Assembly (NCBI RefSeq): GCF_004795035.1
Contig: NZ_SSBK01000004.1
Coordinates: forward strand, 248,001-312,000
Origin: Streptomyces sp. A0958
GTDB taxonomy: Bacteria > Actinomycetota > Actinomycetes > Streptomycetales > Streptomycetaceae
Direction of reading: 5' to 3'
DNA: 64,000 bases
The stretch's first letter is position 1, and each line of letters opens with the position of its first letter. A program made the translations under genes and the position numbers. The notes under the pieces were generated by a model. It did not search any database and was not told the origin of the DNA. It saw only the letters and a list, made by a program, of their open reading frames with translations. This document shows positions 14,319 through 21,985 of the stretch, piece by piece.

Positions 14319-16367
14319 ATGCGACACGTCGACCGGCTGCCGTACGCGGTGCAGCAAGAGGACCACGTCACCATCACCATGTCGGACGGGGTCCGGCTGT
14401 CGGCGAGGATCTGGCGGCCCACCACCTCCGACCGGCAACCGGTCCCGGCGATCCTGGAGGCCGTTCCCTACCGGAAGAACGACCTGACCTCCACCCGCGA
14501 CGCCATCCACCACCCCTACATCGCAGGCCACGGCTACGCCTGCGTGCGCGTCGACCTTCGGGGGACCGGCGAATCCGAGGGCGTCCTGCTGGACGAGTAC
14601 CTGGAACGGGAACAGTGCGACGCCGAGAAGGTGCTCGCCTGGCTCGCCGGGCAGCCCTGGTGCGACGGCACCACCGGCATGATGGGCATCTCCTGGGGAG
14701 GCTTCGCCGCCCTCCAGGTCGCGGCCCGCCGGCCCCCGAGCCTGGGCGCCATCGTCGTCGCGTCCTTCACGGACGACCGGTACGCGGACGACATGCACTA
14801 CGTCGGCGGCGCCATGCTGTCCGACAACCTGGCCGAGGCGGGCACCATGTTCGCCTACTCCACCTGTCCGCCCGACCCGGCCGCCGTCGGCGAGAACTGG
14901 CGCGACATGTGGCACGAACGGCTGGACTCCGCGCGCCCCTGGGTCCTCGAATGGCTGCGCCACCAGGAACGCGACGACTACTGGCGCCACGCCTCGCTCA
15001 GTGAGGACTACGGGGCGCTGCGCTGCCCCGTACTCGCCTCCAGCGGCTGGGCCGACGGGTACTCCAACGCCGTCACACGGCTCCTGAGCCGCGTCGACGT
15101 GCCGCGCAAGGGCCTGATCGGGCCCTGGTCGCACAAGCTGCCCCACCTCGGCGAACCGGGACCGGCCATCGGATACCTCCAGGAGGTCGTCCGGTGGTGG
15201 GACCACTGGCTCAAGGGCATCGAGAACGGCGTCATGGAAGGGCCCATGATCCGGGCCTGGATGCAGGAGAGCGTGCCGCCCTCCACGTCGTACCAGGAGC
15301 GGCCCGGCCGCTGGGTGGGGGAGCCGAGCTGGCCGTCCCCGCACATCGAGGAGGTGGCCCACCCCCTGCGGGACCACACCATCGTGAGCGGTGCGGGCGA
15401 GCGACCGGAGGCCGGGGGAGGGGAGGCGGTGGAACGCGTTCACACCGTCCAGTCACCCCTGTCCGTCGGGCAGTTCGCCGGGAAGTGGGCGTCGTACAAC
15501 GCCCCGCCGGACCTGCCCTACGACCAGCGGGAGGAGGACGGCGGCTCACTCGTCTTCGAGACCGAGCCGCTCGCGGAACGCGTGGAGATCCTCGGCGCGC
15601 CCTCGGTGGACCTGCTGGTGTCCTCGTCCAGGGAGACCGCCCAGATCGCCGTGCGGCTGTCCGACGTGGCACCCGACGGCCGCGCCACCCGGGTCACCTA
15701 CGGGGTGCTCAACCTCGCCCACCGCTCCGGCGACGGCCGGCCCGAGCCGCTTGAGCCCGGCGAGAAGTACCGCGTCCGAGTCCCTCTCAACGGGGTCGCC
15801 CAGGTATTCCCGGCCGGCCACCGCATCCGCCTCTCCCTCTCCACCTCGTACTGGCCACTGGTCTGGCCGGCCGCCGCACCGGCCTGCCTGAGCGTCCACG
15901 AGAGCGGCAGCGGCCTCACCCTGCCGATCCGCCCGGCCGACGCCCCCGACGAGATGCCGCAAATGCCCTTCGGCGAGCCCGAGGGCTGCGCGCCCCCCGA
16001 GGTCACTCAGCTGACCGAGCCCGAACAGGCGTGGACGGTGACGAGGAACCTGGTCGACTACCACTCCGCGCTCGACATCGTGAAGGACCGGGGGCTCCAG
16101 CGGTTCGAGGAGAACGGCATCGAGGTGGGGCTGCGCGCCTGCGAGAAGTACACGTCCGCCGCGGACGACTTCGGGTCGGTGAGCGGCGAGTCCGCCTGGA
16201 CCATGCGGTTCCGGCGCCCCGGCTGGGACGTGCGCGTGGAGACCCGCACCATTCTGACCTCGGACGACACCGCGTTCCACGTGGACGCCACCCTGGACGG
16301 TTACGAGGACGGCCGCAGGGTCTTCTCCCGCACCTGGAACGAGAGCGTGCCGCGCGCGGGGGCGTGA
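14319..16367 (+). CDS. CocE/NonD-family serine hydrolase
   Basis: 682 residues, ATG 14319 after AAGGAGCAGAG. The alpha/beta-hydrolase part has VRVDLRGTGESEG and the nucleophile elbow GISWGG (Ser near residue 126); an Asp and His follow (ASSGWADGYSN and GPWSHKLPHLG). The C-terminal half (about residues 360-590) is the beta-sandwich domain of X-Pro dipeptidyl-peptidase-like hydrolases (VQSPLSVGQFAG, LVFETEPLAERVEILG). Family members cleave cocaine ester, acyl-peptides or antibiotic esters. No signal peptide is seen, so it is cytoplasmic. Co-transcription with an ATP-grasp ligase suggests action on the product or a related amide. Confidence 0.9.
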   Translation: MRHVDRLPYAVQQEDHVTITMSDGVRLSARIWRPTTSDRQPVPAILEAVPYRKNDLTSTRDAIHHPYIAGHGYACVRVDLRGTGESEGVLLDEYLEREQCDAEKVLAWLAGQPWCDGTTGMMGISWGGFAALQVAARRPPSLGAIVVASFTDDRYADDMHYVGGAMLSDNLAEAGTMFAYSTCPPDPAAVGENWRDMWHERLDSARPWVLEWLRHQERDDYWRHASLSEDYGALRCPVLASSGWADGYSNAVTRLLSRVDVPRKGLIGPWSHKLPHLGEPGPAIGYLQEVVRWWDHWLKGIENGVMEGPMIRAWMQESVPPSTSYQERPGRWVGEPSWPSPHIEEVAHPLRDHTIVSGAGERPEAGGGEAVERVHTVQSPLSVGQFAGKWASYNAPPDLPYDQREEDGGSLVFETEPLAERVEILGAPSVDLLVSSSRETAQIAVRLSDVAPDGRATRVTYGVLNLAHRSGDGRPEPLEPGEKYRVRVPLNGVAQVFPAGHRIRLSLSTSYWPLVWPAAAPACLSVHESGSGLTLPIRPADAPDEMPQMPFGEPEGCAPPEVTQLTEPEQAWTVTRNLVDYHSALDIVKDRGLQRFEENGIEVGLRACEKYTSAADDFGSVSGESAWTMRFRRPGWDVRVETRTILTSDDTAFHVDATLDGYEDGRRVFSRTWNESVPRAGA

Positions 16368-16412
16368 GTGTTGGGCGTCGCGGCCTATCCGGCCGTGATC
16401 GGCGAGACATCC

Positions 16413-17606
16413 CTAGCCAGCGGGAGGGGTCTGACGCCACTCCAGCATCAGGATGGTGGCGTCGTCGCTCAGCCTGTCGTGCTGGGACTCCCGGATGGAG
16501 TGGATGAGCTGCCGGAGGGCTTCCGACGCGGGCTCGCCGACAGCGGTGGCCCGGATGACGGAGGCCGTGAAGCGGTTCAGCCCGAACTGGGTGCCGTCCG
16601 CCATGCGGGCCTCGGTCACCCCGTCCGTGTAGAGCAGGATGCGGTCGCCCGGCCGCAAAGGCACCTCGTGCACCATGCGCTCCGTCCCGGAGATCGTTCC
16701 GGGCGTGCCCATGGGGGGTTCGCTGGGGCGGTCCAGAGCGTTGTCCAGTACGCGCTGGTCCCGGATCAGCAGGGGAGGCGGGTGGCCGCAGTTGATCCAG
16801 CTCAGGACCCCGCTGGACATGTCCAGTTGCAGCGCGATGCCGGTGCAGAACTGGTCGGGCAGCCACTCGGCCAGGACGTCGTCGACGGTCTTGACGAGTT
16901 CCCGCAGCCCCGACCCCTTGCGGCGGGCACTTCGGCAGCCGGCCATGGCGATGGCGCTGGTCATCCCCGACGCGAGATTGTGGCCCATCGCGTCGAGGAT
17001 CACGGCGTGCAGCGTGGACTCCGTCAGCGAGTGGTCGAAGGCGTCCCCGCCGAGCTCGTAGGCAGGTTCGAGAACCGCCGTGGACAGCGCGCGGTCCTCG
17101 CCCACCGCGCGCGGCGGCAGCAGGGCCCGCACCATTTCCGCGGGCAGCGTCATGGTCTCGGTGCGGGCCCGCTGCACGAAGCGGTCACTGAACGCGCGTT
17201 TCGACGTGATGGCCATCGCGAGGATGGACGCGAGACTGTTGCACCGCTCCAGCCGCGTCCTGTCCAGCGCGTCCACCTGGACACCGATGACGCCCAGCCG
17301 CTCCACCCCGTCCACGAGCGGGAGCCACGCGATCAGCGTGTCGGTGTCGGTGGTCTCGATGCGCAACGCCAGGGAGCGGAAGGCCGCACCGGCCAGTGAC
17401 GCGTCCACACGCAGCTGTGCTTCGCCCGAGAGCGGTGTCAGACGCTGCTGCTGAAGGTCGACGAGGTAGATCTCGACCCGGCCCAGCCCCAGCAGTCCGG
17501 CGTACCGGTTGACCAGCCCGGGCAGGTTGGTCGGCGCGGTGGCGTGCACCTGCGCCAGGAACCCGTGCAGCAGCCGCTCGCCGTCACTGGTGGGGGAGCG
17601 TGTCAT
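16413..17606 (-). CDS. SpoIIE/PP2C-type serine phosphatase with N-terminal sensor region
   Basis: 397 residues from ATG 17606. Residues 1-160 look GAF-like (NRYAGLLGLGRVEIYLVDL, LIAWLPLVDG). The phosphatase domain has the expected metal-binding and core motifs: YELGGDAFDH, HAVILDAMGHNLASGM, WINCGHPPPLLI, ILLYTDGVTEAR and LSDDATILML. These phosphatases dephosphorylate anti-anti-sigma factors in partner-switching pathways. It is convergent with the CocE operon, 45 bp away, and divergent from the DUF5133 gene. Confidence 0.92.
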   Translation of the reverse strand: MTRSPTSDGERLLHGFLAQVHATAPTNLPGLVNRYAGLLGLGRVEIYLVDLQQQRLTPLSGEAQLRVDASLAGAAFRSLALRIETTDTDTLIAWLPLVDGVERLGVIGVQVDALDRTRLERCNSLASILAMAITSKRAFSDRFVQRARTETMTLPAEMVRALLPPRAVGEDRALSTAVLEPAYELGGDAFDHSLTESTLHAVILDAMGHNLASGMTSAIAMAGCRSARRKGSGLRELVKTVDDVLAEWLPDQFCTGIALQLDMSSGVLSWINCGHPPPLLIRDQRVLDNALDRPSEPPMGTPGTISGTERMVHEVPLRPGDRILLYTDGVTEARMADGTQFGLNRFTASVIRATAVGEPASEALRQLIHSIRESQHDRLSDDATILMLEWRQTPPAG

Positions 17607-17802
17607 GGGTATCACCCGTCCGGCAGATGTGTGCGCACGGGAACAAGCCAACCGTCCAGGGACCTGTGGGTGCCAGTTCAGGACGCCATTCGGCTGATCG
17701 TGCTCCACATGGTCGCGGAGCACGTGAAAAGCCCGTGCATGCCGGTGCGATTGCCGGGCAGGCGGGGCGTGAAAAGTGTTCCGTGACGTGAGGAGAACCG
17801 TC

Positions 17803-18030
17803 GTGCTGTTGGCTCATCCCGTGGTGCTGTGGGGGCTGGTCAGGGAATACGAGGCGCTGAAAGTGCTGCACGGTGAGGACGGCGGTGCGGTGGCCCGCCA
17901 GCGGATGGACGACGTGGCGTACTCGCTGTGTCTCTCGACGGGGACACAGGATGTCGACGCCGCGCTCATAGCGGCCCGTTTTCAGCTGCCGGGAGCACGC
18001 ATCGAGGACGACTCGGTTCTGGCCGAGTGA
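17803..18030 (+). CDS. DUF5133-family small protein
   Basis: 75 residues from GTG 17803, with AGGAG at 17791-17795. Typical family blocks are LLAHPVVLWGLVREYEAL, ARQRMDDVAYSLC and STGTQDVDAALIAARFQLPGAR. DUF5133 proteins are common in Streptomyces, often near regulators and stress genes; function unknown. The stop is followed by a terminator. Confidence 0.85.
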   Translation: MLLAHPVVLWGLVREYEALKVLHGEDGGAVARQRMDDVAYSLCLSTGTQDVDAALIAARFQLPGARIEDDSVLAE

Positions 18031-18048
18031 GCGCGCGGTACGCGAGAG

Positions 18049-18083
18049 GAGGGGTCGGCCGGGAAATTCCCGGCCGGCCCCTC
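18049..18083. terminator. Terminator between DUF5133 and PRC-barrel genes
   Basis: A 15-bp stem with one G-T pair (18049-18063 with 18069-18083) closes a 5-nt A/T loop. It sits between two convergent genes and is followed by a C/T-rich stretch on the plus strand. Confidence 0.8.
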
Positions 18084-18129
18084 CTCTTATGTACGGCCTC
18101 TTATGTACAGGCTCTCGCGTACGGAATGA

Positions 18130-18483
18130 TCAGATGCGGCGGTGGCCGTGGTAGTAACCACCGATCTGCTCGTGATAGCCCGGGTCGTCGGTGTGCTCGT
18201 CCTTGTCGAACTCGGGCGAATTCTTGATCTGGTCCTTGGTGAGGTCGACGAAGATCTTGCGCTCGTCCGGGTCGACGCTGCGCACGGTTCCGGCCGGCAG
18301 CAGAACGTGCTTTCCGAAGATCCAGACACCGGTGTCCACCACCAGGTACGAGGAGTCGACTTCGTCCGAGTGCTTGTCGACCTTGCCGATGCTTCCGTCG
18401 GCGGCCTCGACCTTGAATCCGATCAGGTCGGTGCCCGCGCTGTGGCCCGCGGTCGGCTGGTAGCCCCAGATGTTGTCACTCAT
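18130..18483 (-). CDS. PRC-barrel domain protein
   Basis: 117 residues from ATG 18483. The PRC-barrel core is LIGFKVEAADGSIGKVDKHSDE and SYLVVDTGVWIFGKHVLLPAGTVRSVD, followed by a charged tail ending in a His/Gly/Tyr-rich segment (GYHEQIGGYYHGHRR). Such proteins bind RNA-processing or membrane partners; Streptomyces copies are often general-stress induced. The gene sits in a stress-type neighbourhood with the SigF gene 1.3 kb away. Confidence 0.9.
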   Translation of the reverse strand: MSDNIWGYQPTAGHSAGTDLIGFKVEAADGSIGKVDKHSDEVDSSYLVVDTGVWIFGKHVLLPAGTVRSVDPDERKIFVDLTKDQIKNSPEFDKDEHTDDPGYHEQIGGYYHGHRRI

Positions 18484-18572
18484 AAAACGGCTCCTTCGTC
18501 GAGACTTCGTGTTTCTCGGAACTCCGCGTGCCCGACATCCCGGGCGCTACACACCTGCGAGGGCGAGAATAA

Positions 18573-18616
18573 AAATGGGCTGGGCCACGACCCGGAAGTC
18601 GTGGCCCAGCCCATTT
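18573..18616 (-). terminator. Very strong terminator after the small membrane protein gene
   Basis: A perfect 19-bp stem (18573-18591 with 18598-18616) closes a 6-nt loop. On the minus strand it is followed by TTTTTATTC, a proper T-tract, so it ends the transcript of the small membrane protein. Confidence 0.9.
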
Positions 18617-18640
18617 CTGTGAACTGTGGGACTGGCTTAT

Positions 18641-18811
18641 TTACCAGCGGTACCAGCGACCGCGCTTCCCGCCACCACCCGCCGGGCGTACGACGAAGCC
18701 GAGCAGCCACACCACAAGCACGGCGATGGCAATCCACCACAGGGCCTTCAGGGCGAAACCCGCGCCGAAGAGAATGAGTGCGAGCAGAAGAACCAGAATG
18801 ACAGGAACCAT
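18641..18811 (-). CDS. Small hydrophobic membrane protein
   Basis: 56 residues from ATG 18811, which has GGAGG nine bases upstream; an ATG at 18835 is too close to that site. Two hydrophobic stretches (VPVILVLLLALILFGAGFAL and LWWIAIAVLVVWLLGFVV) flank a short turn, and the tail is Gly-rich and basic (GGGGKRGRWYRW). It belongs to the small hydrophobic proteins widely seen next to stress genes in Streptomyces. Role unknown. Confidence 0.82.
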   Translation of the reverse strand: MVPVILVLLLALILFGAGFALKALWWIAIAVLVVWLLGFVVRPAGGGGKRGRWYRW

Positions 18812-18983
18812 GGGTATCAACCTCCGAAGCTTCATATGCCCCGGCCCCCGGTCTGTATTCCCGAAAAGTTCATGACTTTCCTGCGGAAGTGTGGGAAGGC
18901 GATGTCACCGCCCTGTTGTGACGGGCGGACAACGCGCTGAACACCCATAGTGGAAAAGGACCCCACGCCGAAGGAGACCCATC

Positions 18984-19586
18984 ATGACCCGAGCACTCGC
19001 GCTCGTCTGCACCCTCTCGCCGTCCCCGAAGCCGTCGAGCAGCCAGCTCCTGGCCGACCAGATCATGGCCGAACTCACCGATCTGGGCGTGCGGGGGGAG
19101 ACCGTGCGGATCGTCGACCACGATGTCCGGCCGGGCGTCGCCCCTGACATGGGGGACGGGGACGAGTGGCCCCAGCTGCGCGAGAAGGTGCTGGCGGCGG
19201 ACATCCTGCTGGTCGCCACCCCGATCTGGCTCGGGCATCCGTCGAGCCTGTGCCAGCGCGTACTGGAGCGGCTGAACGCCGACATCTCCGAAACCGATGA
19301 CGAAGGACGGCAGTTGCCCTACGGCAAGGTGGGCATGGTCGCCGTCGTCGGCAACGAGGACGGGGCCCACAAGGTGAGCGCCGATGTCTTCCAGGGGCTC
19401 AACGACCTGGGCTTCACCCTGGCCCCCGGGGCGGTGAGTTACTGGGTCGGAGAGGCCCAGCACGGGACCGACTACCAGGACCTGGAGGAGACCCCGGAGG
19501 CCGTCAGGTCCACCACCCACTCGATGGCCGTCAACGCCGCCCACCTCGCGCGCGTCCTCGCCGACGCGCCCTACCCGCCGCGCTGA
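18984..19586 (+). CDS. Flavodoxin-like NAD(P)H-dependent FMN reductase family protein
   Basis: 200 residues, ATG 18984 with GAAGGAG upstream. The N-terminus TLSPSPKPSSSQLLADQIM is the FMN phosphate-binding loop of flavodoxin-fold reductases. Further blocks are ADILLVATPIWLGHPSSLCQRVLERL, GKVGMVAVVGNEDGAHKVSADVFQGL and GAVSYWVGEAQHG. It likely uses FMN to reduce quinones or other acceptors. It stands alone between the small membrane protein and the sigma factor. Confidence 0.88.
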   Translation: MTRALALVCTLSPSPKPSSSQLLADQIMAELTDLGVRGETVRIVDHDVRPGVAPDMGDGDEWPQLREKVLAADILLVATPIWLGHPSSLCQRVLERLNADISETDDEGRQLPYGKVGMVAVVGNEDGAHKVSADVFQGLNDLGFTLAPGAVSYWVGEAQHGTDYQDLEETPEAVRSTTHSMAVNAAHLARVLADAPYPPR

Positions 19587-19665
19587 CAGTCTGCCCCTCC
19601 CGCCCTTCCCCGTCGTTGCCGCTGCCGTTTCAGAGAACGGCGGCGGCACGGCATTTGTCCGCGGC

Positions 19666-19692
19666 GTGTGTGGAACGCATGGCTCCGGGTAG
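19666..19692 (+). promoter_or_regulatory. Possible SigB-type promoter of the sigma factor gene
   Basis: GTGTG (19666-19670) and GGGTAG (19687-19692) are 16 bp apart, close to the GNNT-N14-16-GGGTAY form used by stress sigma factors of this family in Streptomyces. It lies about 55 bp before the start codon. If real, the gene is self-activated. Confidence 0.3.
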
Positions 19693-19746
19693 TCGCAGCT
19701 TCGCGCATGCAAGCACGTGCCGTCCGACGGAAGGGGAATGATCGCG

Positions 19747-20619
19747 ATGACGATATCCGTATCTGTGCAGGTACCGGGGACCACTACAGGTGCGCCGGCG
19801 GAACTCCCGGAGATCGCCGATCCGCTGAAGGTCGCGCCGAAGGACGCCCGCGCGCTCAGCAAACTGTTCTTCGACCGGCTTCAGACGCTCGAAGAAGGTA
19901 CGGCGGAGTACCAGTACGCCCGCAACACGCTGATCGAGATGAACCTCACCCTGGTTCATTTCGCGGCCGCCCGGTACCGCAACCGCGGCAACGGTCAGAT
20001 GGAAGACATCATCCAGGTGGGGACCATCGGGCTGATCAAGGCCATCGACCGCTTCGAACTCTCCCGGGAGGTCGAGTTCACCTCGTTCGCGATCCCCTAC
20101 ATCGTCGGTGAGATCAAGCGGTTCTTCCGGGACACCACATGGTCCGTCCATGTGCCGAGGCGGCTCCAGGAGTTGCGGGTCACACTCGCCAAGGCCAAGG
20201 AGGAGCTGGCCACCGCGCAGGGCCGGGAGGCCACGGTCGCCGAACTCGCCGCACGCCTCGGGATCAGCGAGGAGGAGGTCATCGAGGGCCTCGTCGCCTC
20301 CAACGGCTACACCGCGCACTCGCTGGACGTACCCCTCGACGGAGCGGAGACCGACAGCCCCAGCGGGGTGAGCCGCACCCACGCGGACGTCACCGGCGAG
20401 TGCGACCCGGGCATCGAACTGGTCGAGAACCTGCACGCCCTGGCACCCCTCCTGGAGACCCTGGACGACAGGGAGCGCGCCATCGTCGAGATGCGCTTCG
20501 GGCAGGAGATGACGCAGTCCCAGATAGGCGAACGCCTGGGGCTGTCCCAGATGCACGTCTCACGACTCATCGCCCGCATACTCGGGAGGCTCCGCGCAGG
20601 CATCCTCACAGAGGACTAG
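19747..20619 (+). CDS. SigB/SigF-type RNA polymerase sigma factor
   Basis: 290 residues from ATG 19747, with AAGGGGA nine bases upstream. Region 2 is seen as IEMNLTLVHFAAARYRNRG, MEDIIQVGTIGLIKAIDRFE and VEFTSFAIPYIVGEIKRFFRDTTW; region 3 as VPRRLQELRVTLAKAKEEL; and region 4 as LDDRERAIVEMRFGQEMTQSQIGERLGLSQMHVSRLIARIL. This is the group-3 family that governs osmotic, oxidative and sporulation responses in Streptomyces. No anti-sigma gene is adjacent, so control presumably acts in trans, or via the SpoIIE-type phosphatase nearby. Confidence 0.95.
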   Translation: MTISVSVQVPGTTTGAPAELPEIADPLKVAPKDARALSKLFFDRLQTLEEGTAEYQYARNTLIEMNLTLVHFAAARYRNRGNGQMEDIIQVGTIGLIKAIDRFELSREVEFTSFAIPYIVGEIKRFFRDTTWSVHVPRRLQELRVTLAKAKEELATAQGREATVAELAARLGISEEEVIEGLVASNGYTAHSLDVPLDGAETDSPSGVSRTHADVTGECDPGIELVENLHALAPLLETLDDRERAIVEMRFGQEMTQSQIGERLGLSQMHVSRLIARILGRLRAGILTED

Positions 20620-20667
20620 CACCCGCCCTGCGGCCTCGTCGGCCTCATCGGATGGGCCTCATGGGCC

Positions 20668-21129
20668 TCACTGGACGCGCGAGGAGCCTCCGGACGACTC
20701 GTCCTCGTCGTCGTCCTCGTCGTCGTCCGACCCCGGCAGGTGGACGTCCGTGACGTTGATGTTGATCTCGACGACGTCGAGACCGGTCATCGTCTCGACC
20801 GCGTCCGTGACATGCGTACGGATGTTGCGCGCGGCCTCCAGGATGGGGAAGCCGTAGTCGACGACGATGTCGACATCGATGGCGGTCTGCTTCTCGCCGA
20901 CCTCCACCTTGACGCCCCGCCCGGGGTCGCTGGAGCCGGAGACCTTGTCCTTGACGGCACCGAGTGCCCGCGAAGGGCCCCTGCCGACGGAATGGACACC
21001 GTCCGCCTCCCTCACCGCGATGCCGGCGATCGTCGAGACCACGTTGTCCGCGATGGTGGTCGTCCCTCGAGCACCGCCCGGAGTGCTGCTTTCCAGCCGG
21101 GTGCCGCTGCCGCTTTCGTTGGTCGCCAT
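20668..21129 (-). CDS. Asp23/Gls24-family envelope stress protein
   Basis: 153 residues from ATG 21129, with GAGGA upstream. The Asp23 domain shows TTTIADNVVSTIAGIAVREADGVHSV, VDIVVDYGFPILEAARNIRTHV and GLDVVEININVTDVHLPG. The tail is strongly acidic (about 15 Asp/Glu). Family members associate with the cell envelope and are induced by alkaline or envelope stress. It is convergent with the sigma factor gene, 48 bp apart. Confidence 0.92.
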   Translation of the reverse strand: MATNESGSGTRLESSTPGGARGTTTIADNVVSTIAGIAVREADGVHSVGRGPSRALGAVKDKVSGSSDPGRGVKVEVGEKQTAIDVDIVVDYGFPILEAARNIRTHVTDAVETMTGLDVVEININVTDVHLPGSDDDEDDDEDESSGGSSRVQ

Positions 21130-21276
21130 GAATTCCTCACACGGAAACTTGTCGGGGGAGAAGGGGCCTTCCCGGGCGGAAGACTTCCGCCACGATCCGC
21201 CCTCTTCCCCACTGTCCTCCGGCTCCCGCAGACCCGCCATTCGGGTGGCCGTCACCTGCGAGTGGCCGCCACGTCC

Positions 21277-21326
21277 GTTCCATAGACAGTGTCTACGCTA
21301 CCCCTGGTAGACACTGTCTATGGAAC
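21277..21326 (+). promoter_or_regulatory. Large inverted-repeat operator overlapping the tetR start codon
   Basis: Two perfect 20-bp arms (21277-21296 and 21307-21326) are separated by 10 bp. Each arm contains the 13-bp palindrome TAGACA-S-TGTCTA, so there are two TetR half-site pairs. The right arm includes the start ATG (21320-21322) of the repressor gene, so bound repressor would block its own transcript start and that of the MFS gene, and the transcript is likely leaderless. Confidence 0.88.
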
Positions 21327-21985
21327 ATGGAAACCCCCTGCGGGAACGACTGATCGACGCCGGCGTCGAGCTCGTCATGACCGACGGCTCCGCATCGCTC
21401 GGGCTGCGCGAGATCGCGCGGCGAGCGGGCGTGTCCCACGGCGCCCCGCGTCGCTATTTCCCCACGCACCACTCCTTGCTCTCCGCCATCGCCCGCCGCG
21501 GTTTCACCGACCTCGCCCACCGCGTCGCGGCGGCGGTGGACGCGGTGGACTCCCCGCGCGCCCGGCTGCGGGCCCTCGCCGATGCCTACCTCGGCTACGC
21601 GTGGGAGCACCACGGCATGTTCGAGCTGATGTTCCGTCACGACCTGCTCGACAGCAAGACCCACGAGCCCGCCGGTGAGACCGAGGCACCGGAACAGCCC
21701 CGCCTGCGCGAGTCGACCCTCCCGCTGTTCGCGCACCTGGTCGGACTCATCGCCCAGGACCGGGAGGAGAACGCGGAACGGGGGACCGGCACCTCCGACG
21801 AGGCCGTCGCGCCACCGGCCGTGACCGCCGCCGCCCTGTGGACCAACCTGTACGGCATCGCCGAACTCCGGGCCCGACGCAGCCTCCAACTCGCCCTGGA
21901 CGCCGCGTCCCCAGACGGCGGCGACCGGCTGGAACCACTCGTCGCCGCGGTGCTCGACGCCCACCTCGGCCGGGCGAACCCATGA
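21320..21985 (+). CDS. TetR/AcrR-family repressor, likely self-regulated
   Basis: 221 residues. The helix-turn-helix is at residues 10-55 (LRERLIDAGVELVMTDGSASLGLREIARRAGVSHGAPRRYFPTHHSL). The C-terminal ligand domain resembles TetR_C of MFS regulators. The start ATG is inside the operator with no ribosome site. The gene ends with ATGA overlapping the start of the MFS gene, so both are translated together. The repressor most likely senses a substrate of the exporter. Confidence 0.9.
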   Translation: MEHGNPLRERLIDAGVELVMTDGSASLGLREIARRAGVSHGAPRRYFPTHHSLLSAIARRGFTDLAHRVAAAVDAVDSPRARLRALADAYLGYAWEHHGMFELMFRHDLLDSKTHEPAGETEAPEQPRLRESTLPLFAHLVGLIAQDREENAERGTGTSDEAVAPPAVTAAALWTNLYGIAELRARRSLQLALDAASPDGGDRLEPLVAAVLDAHLGRANP

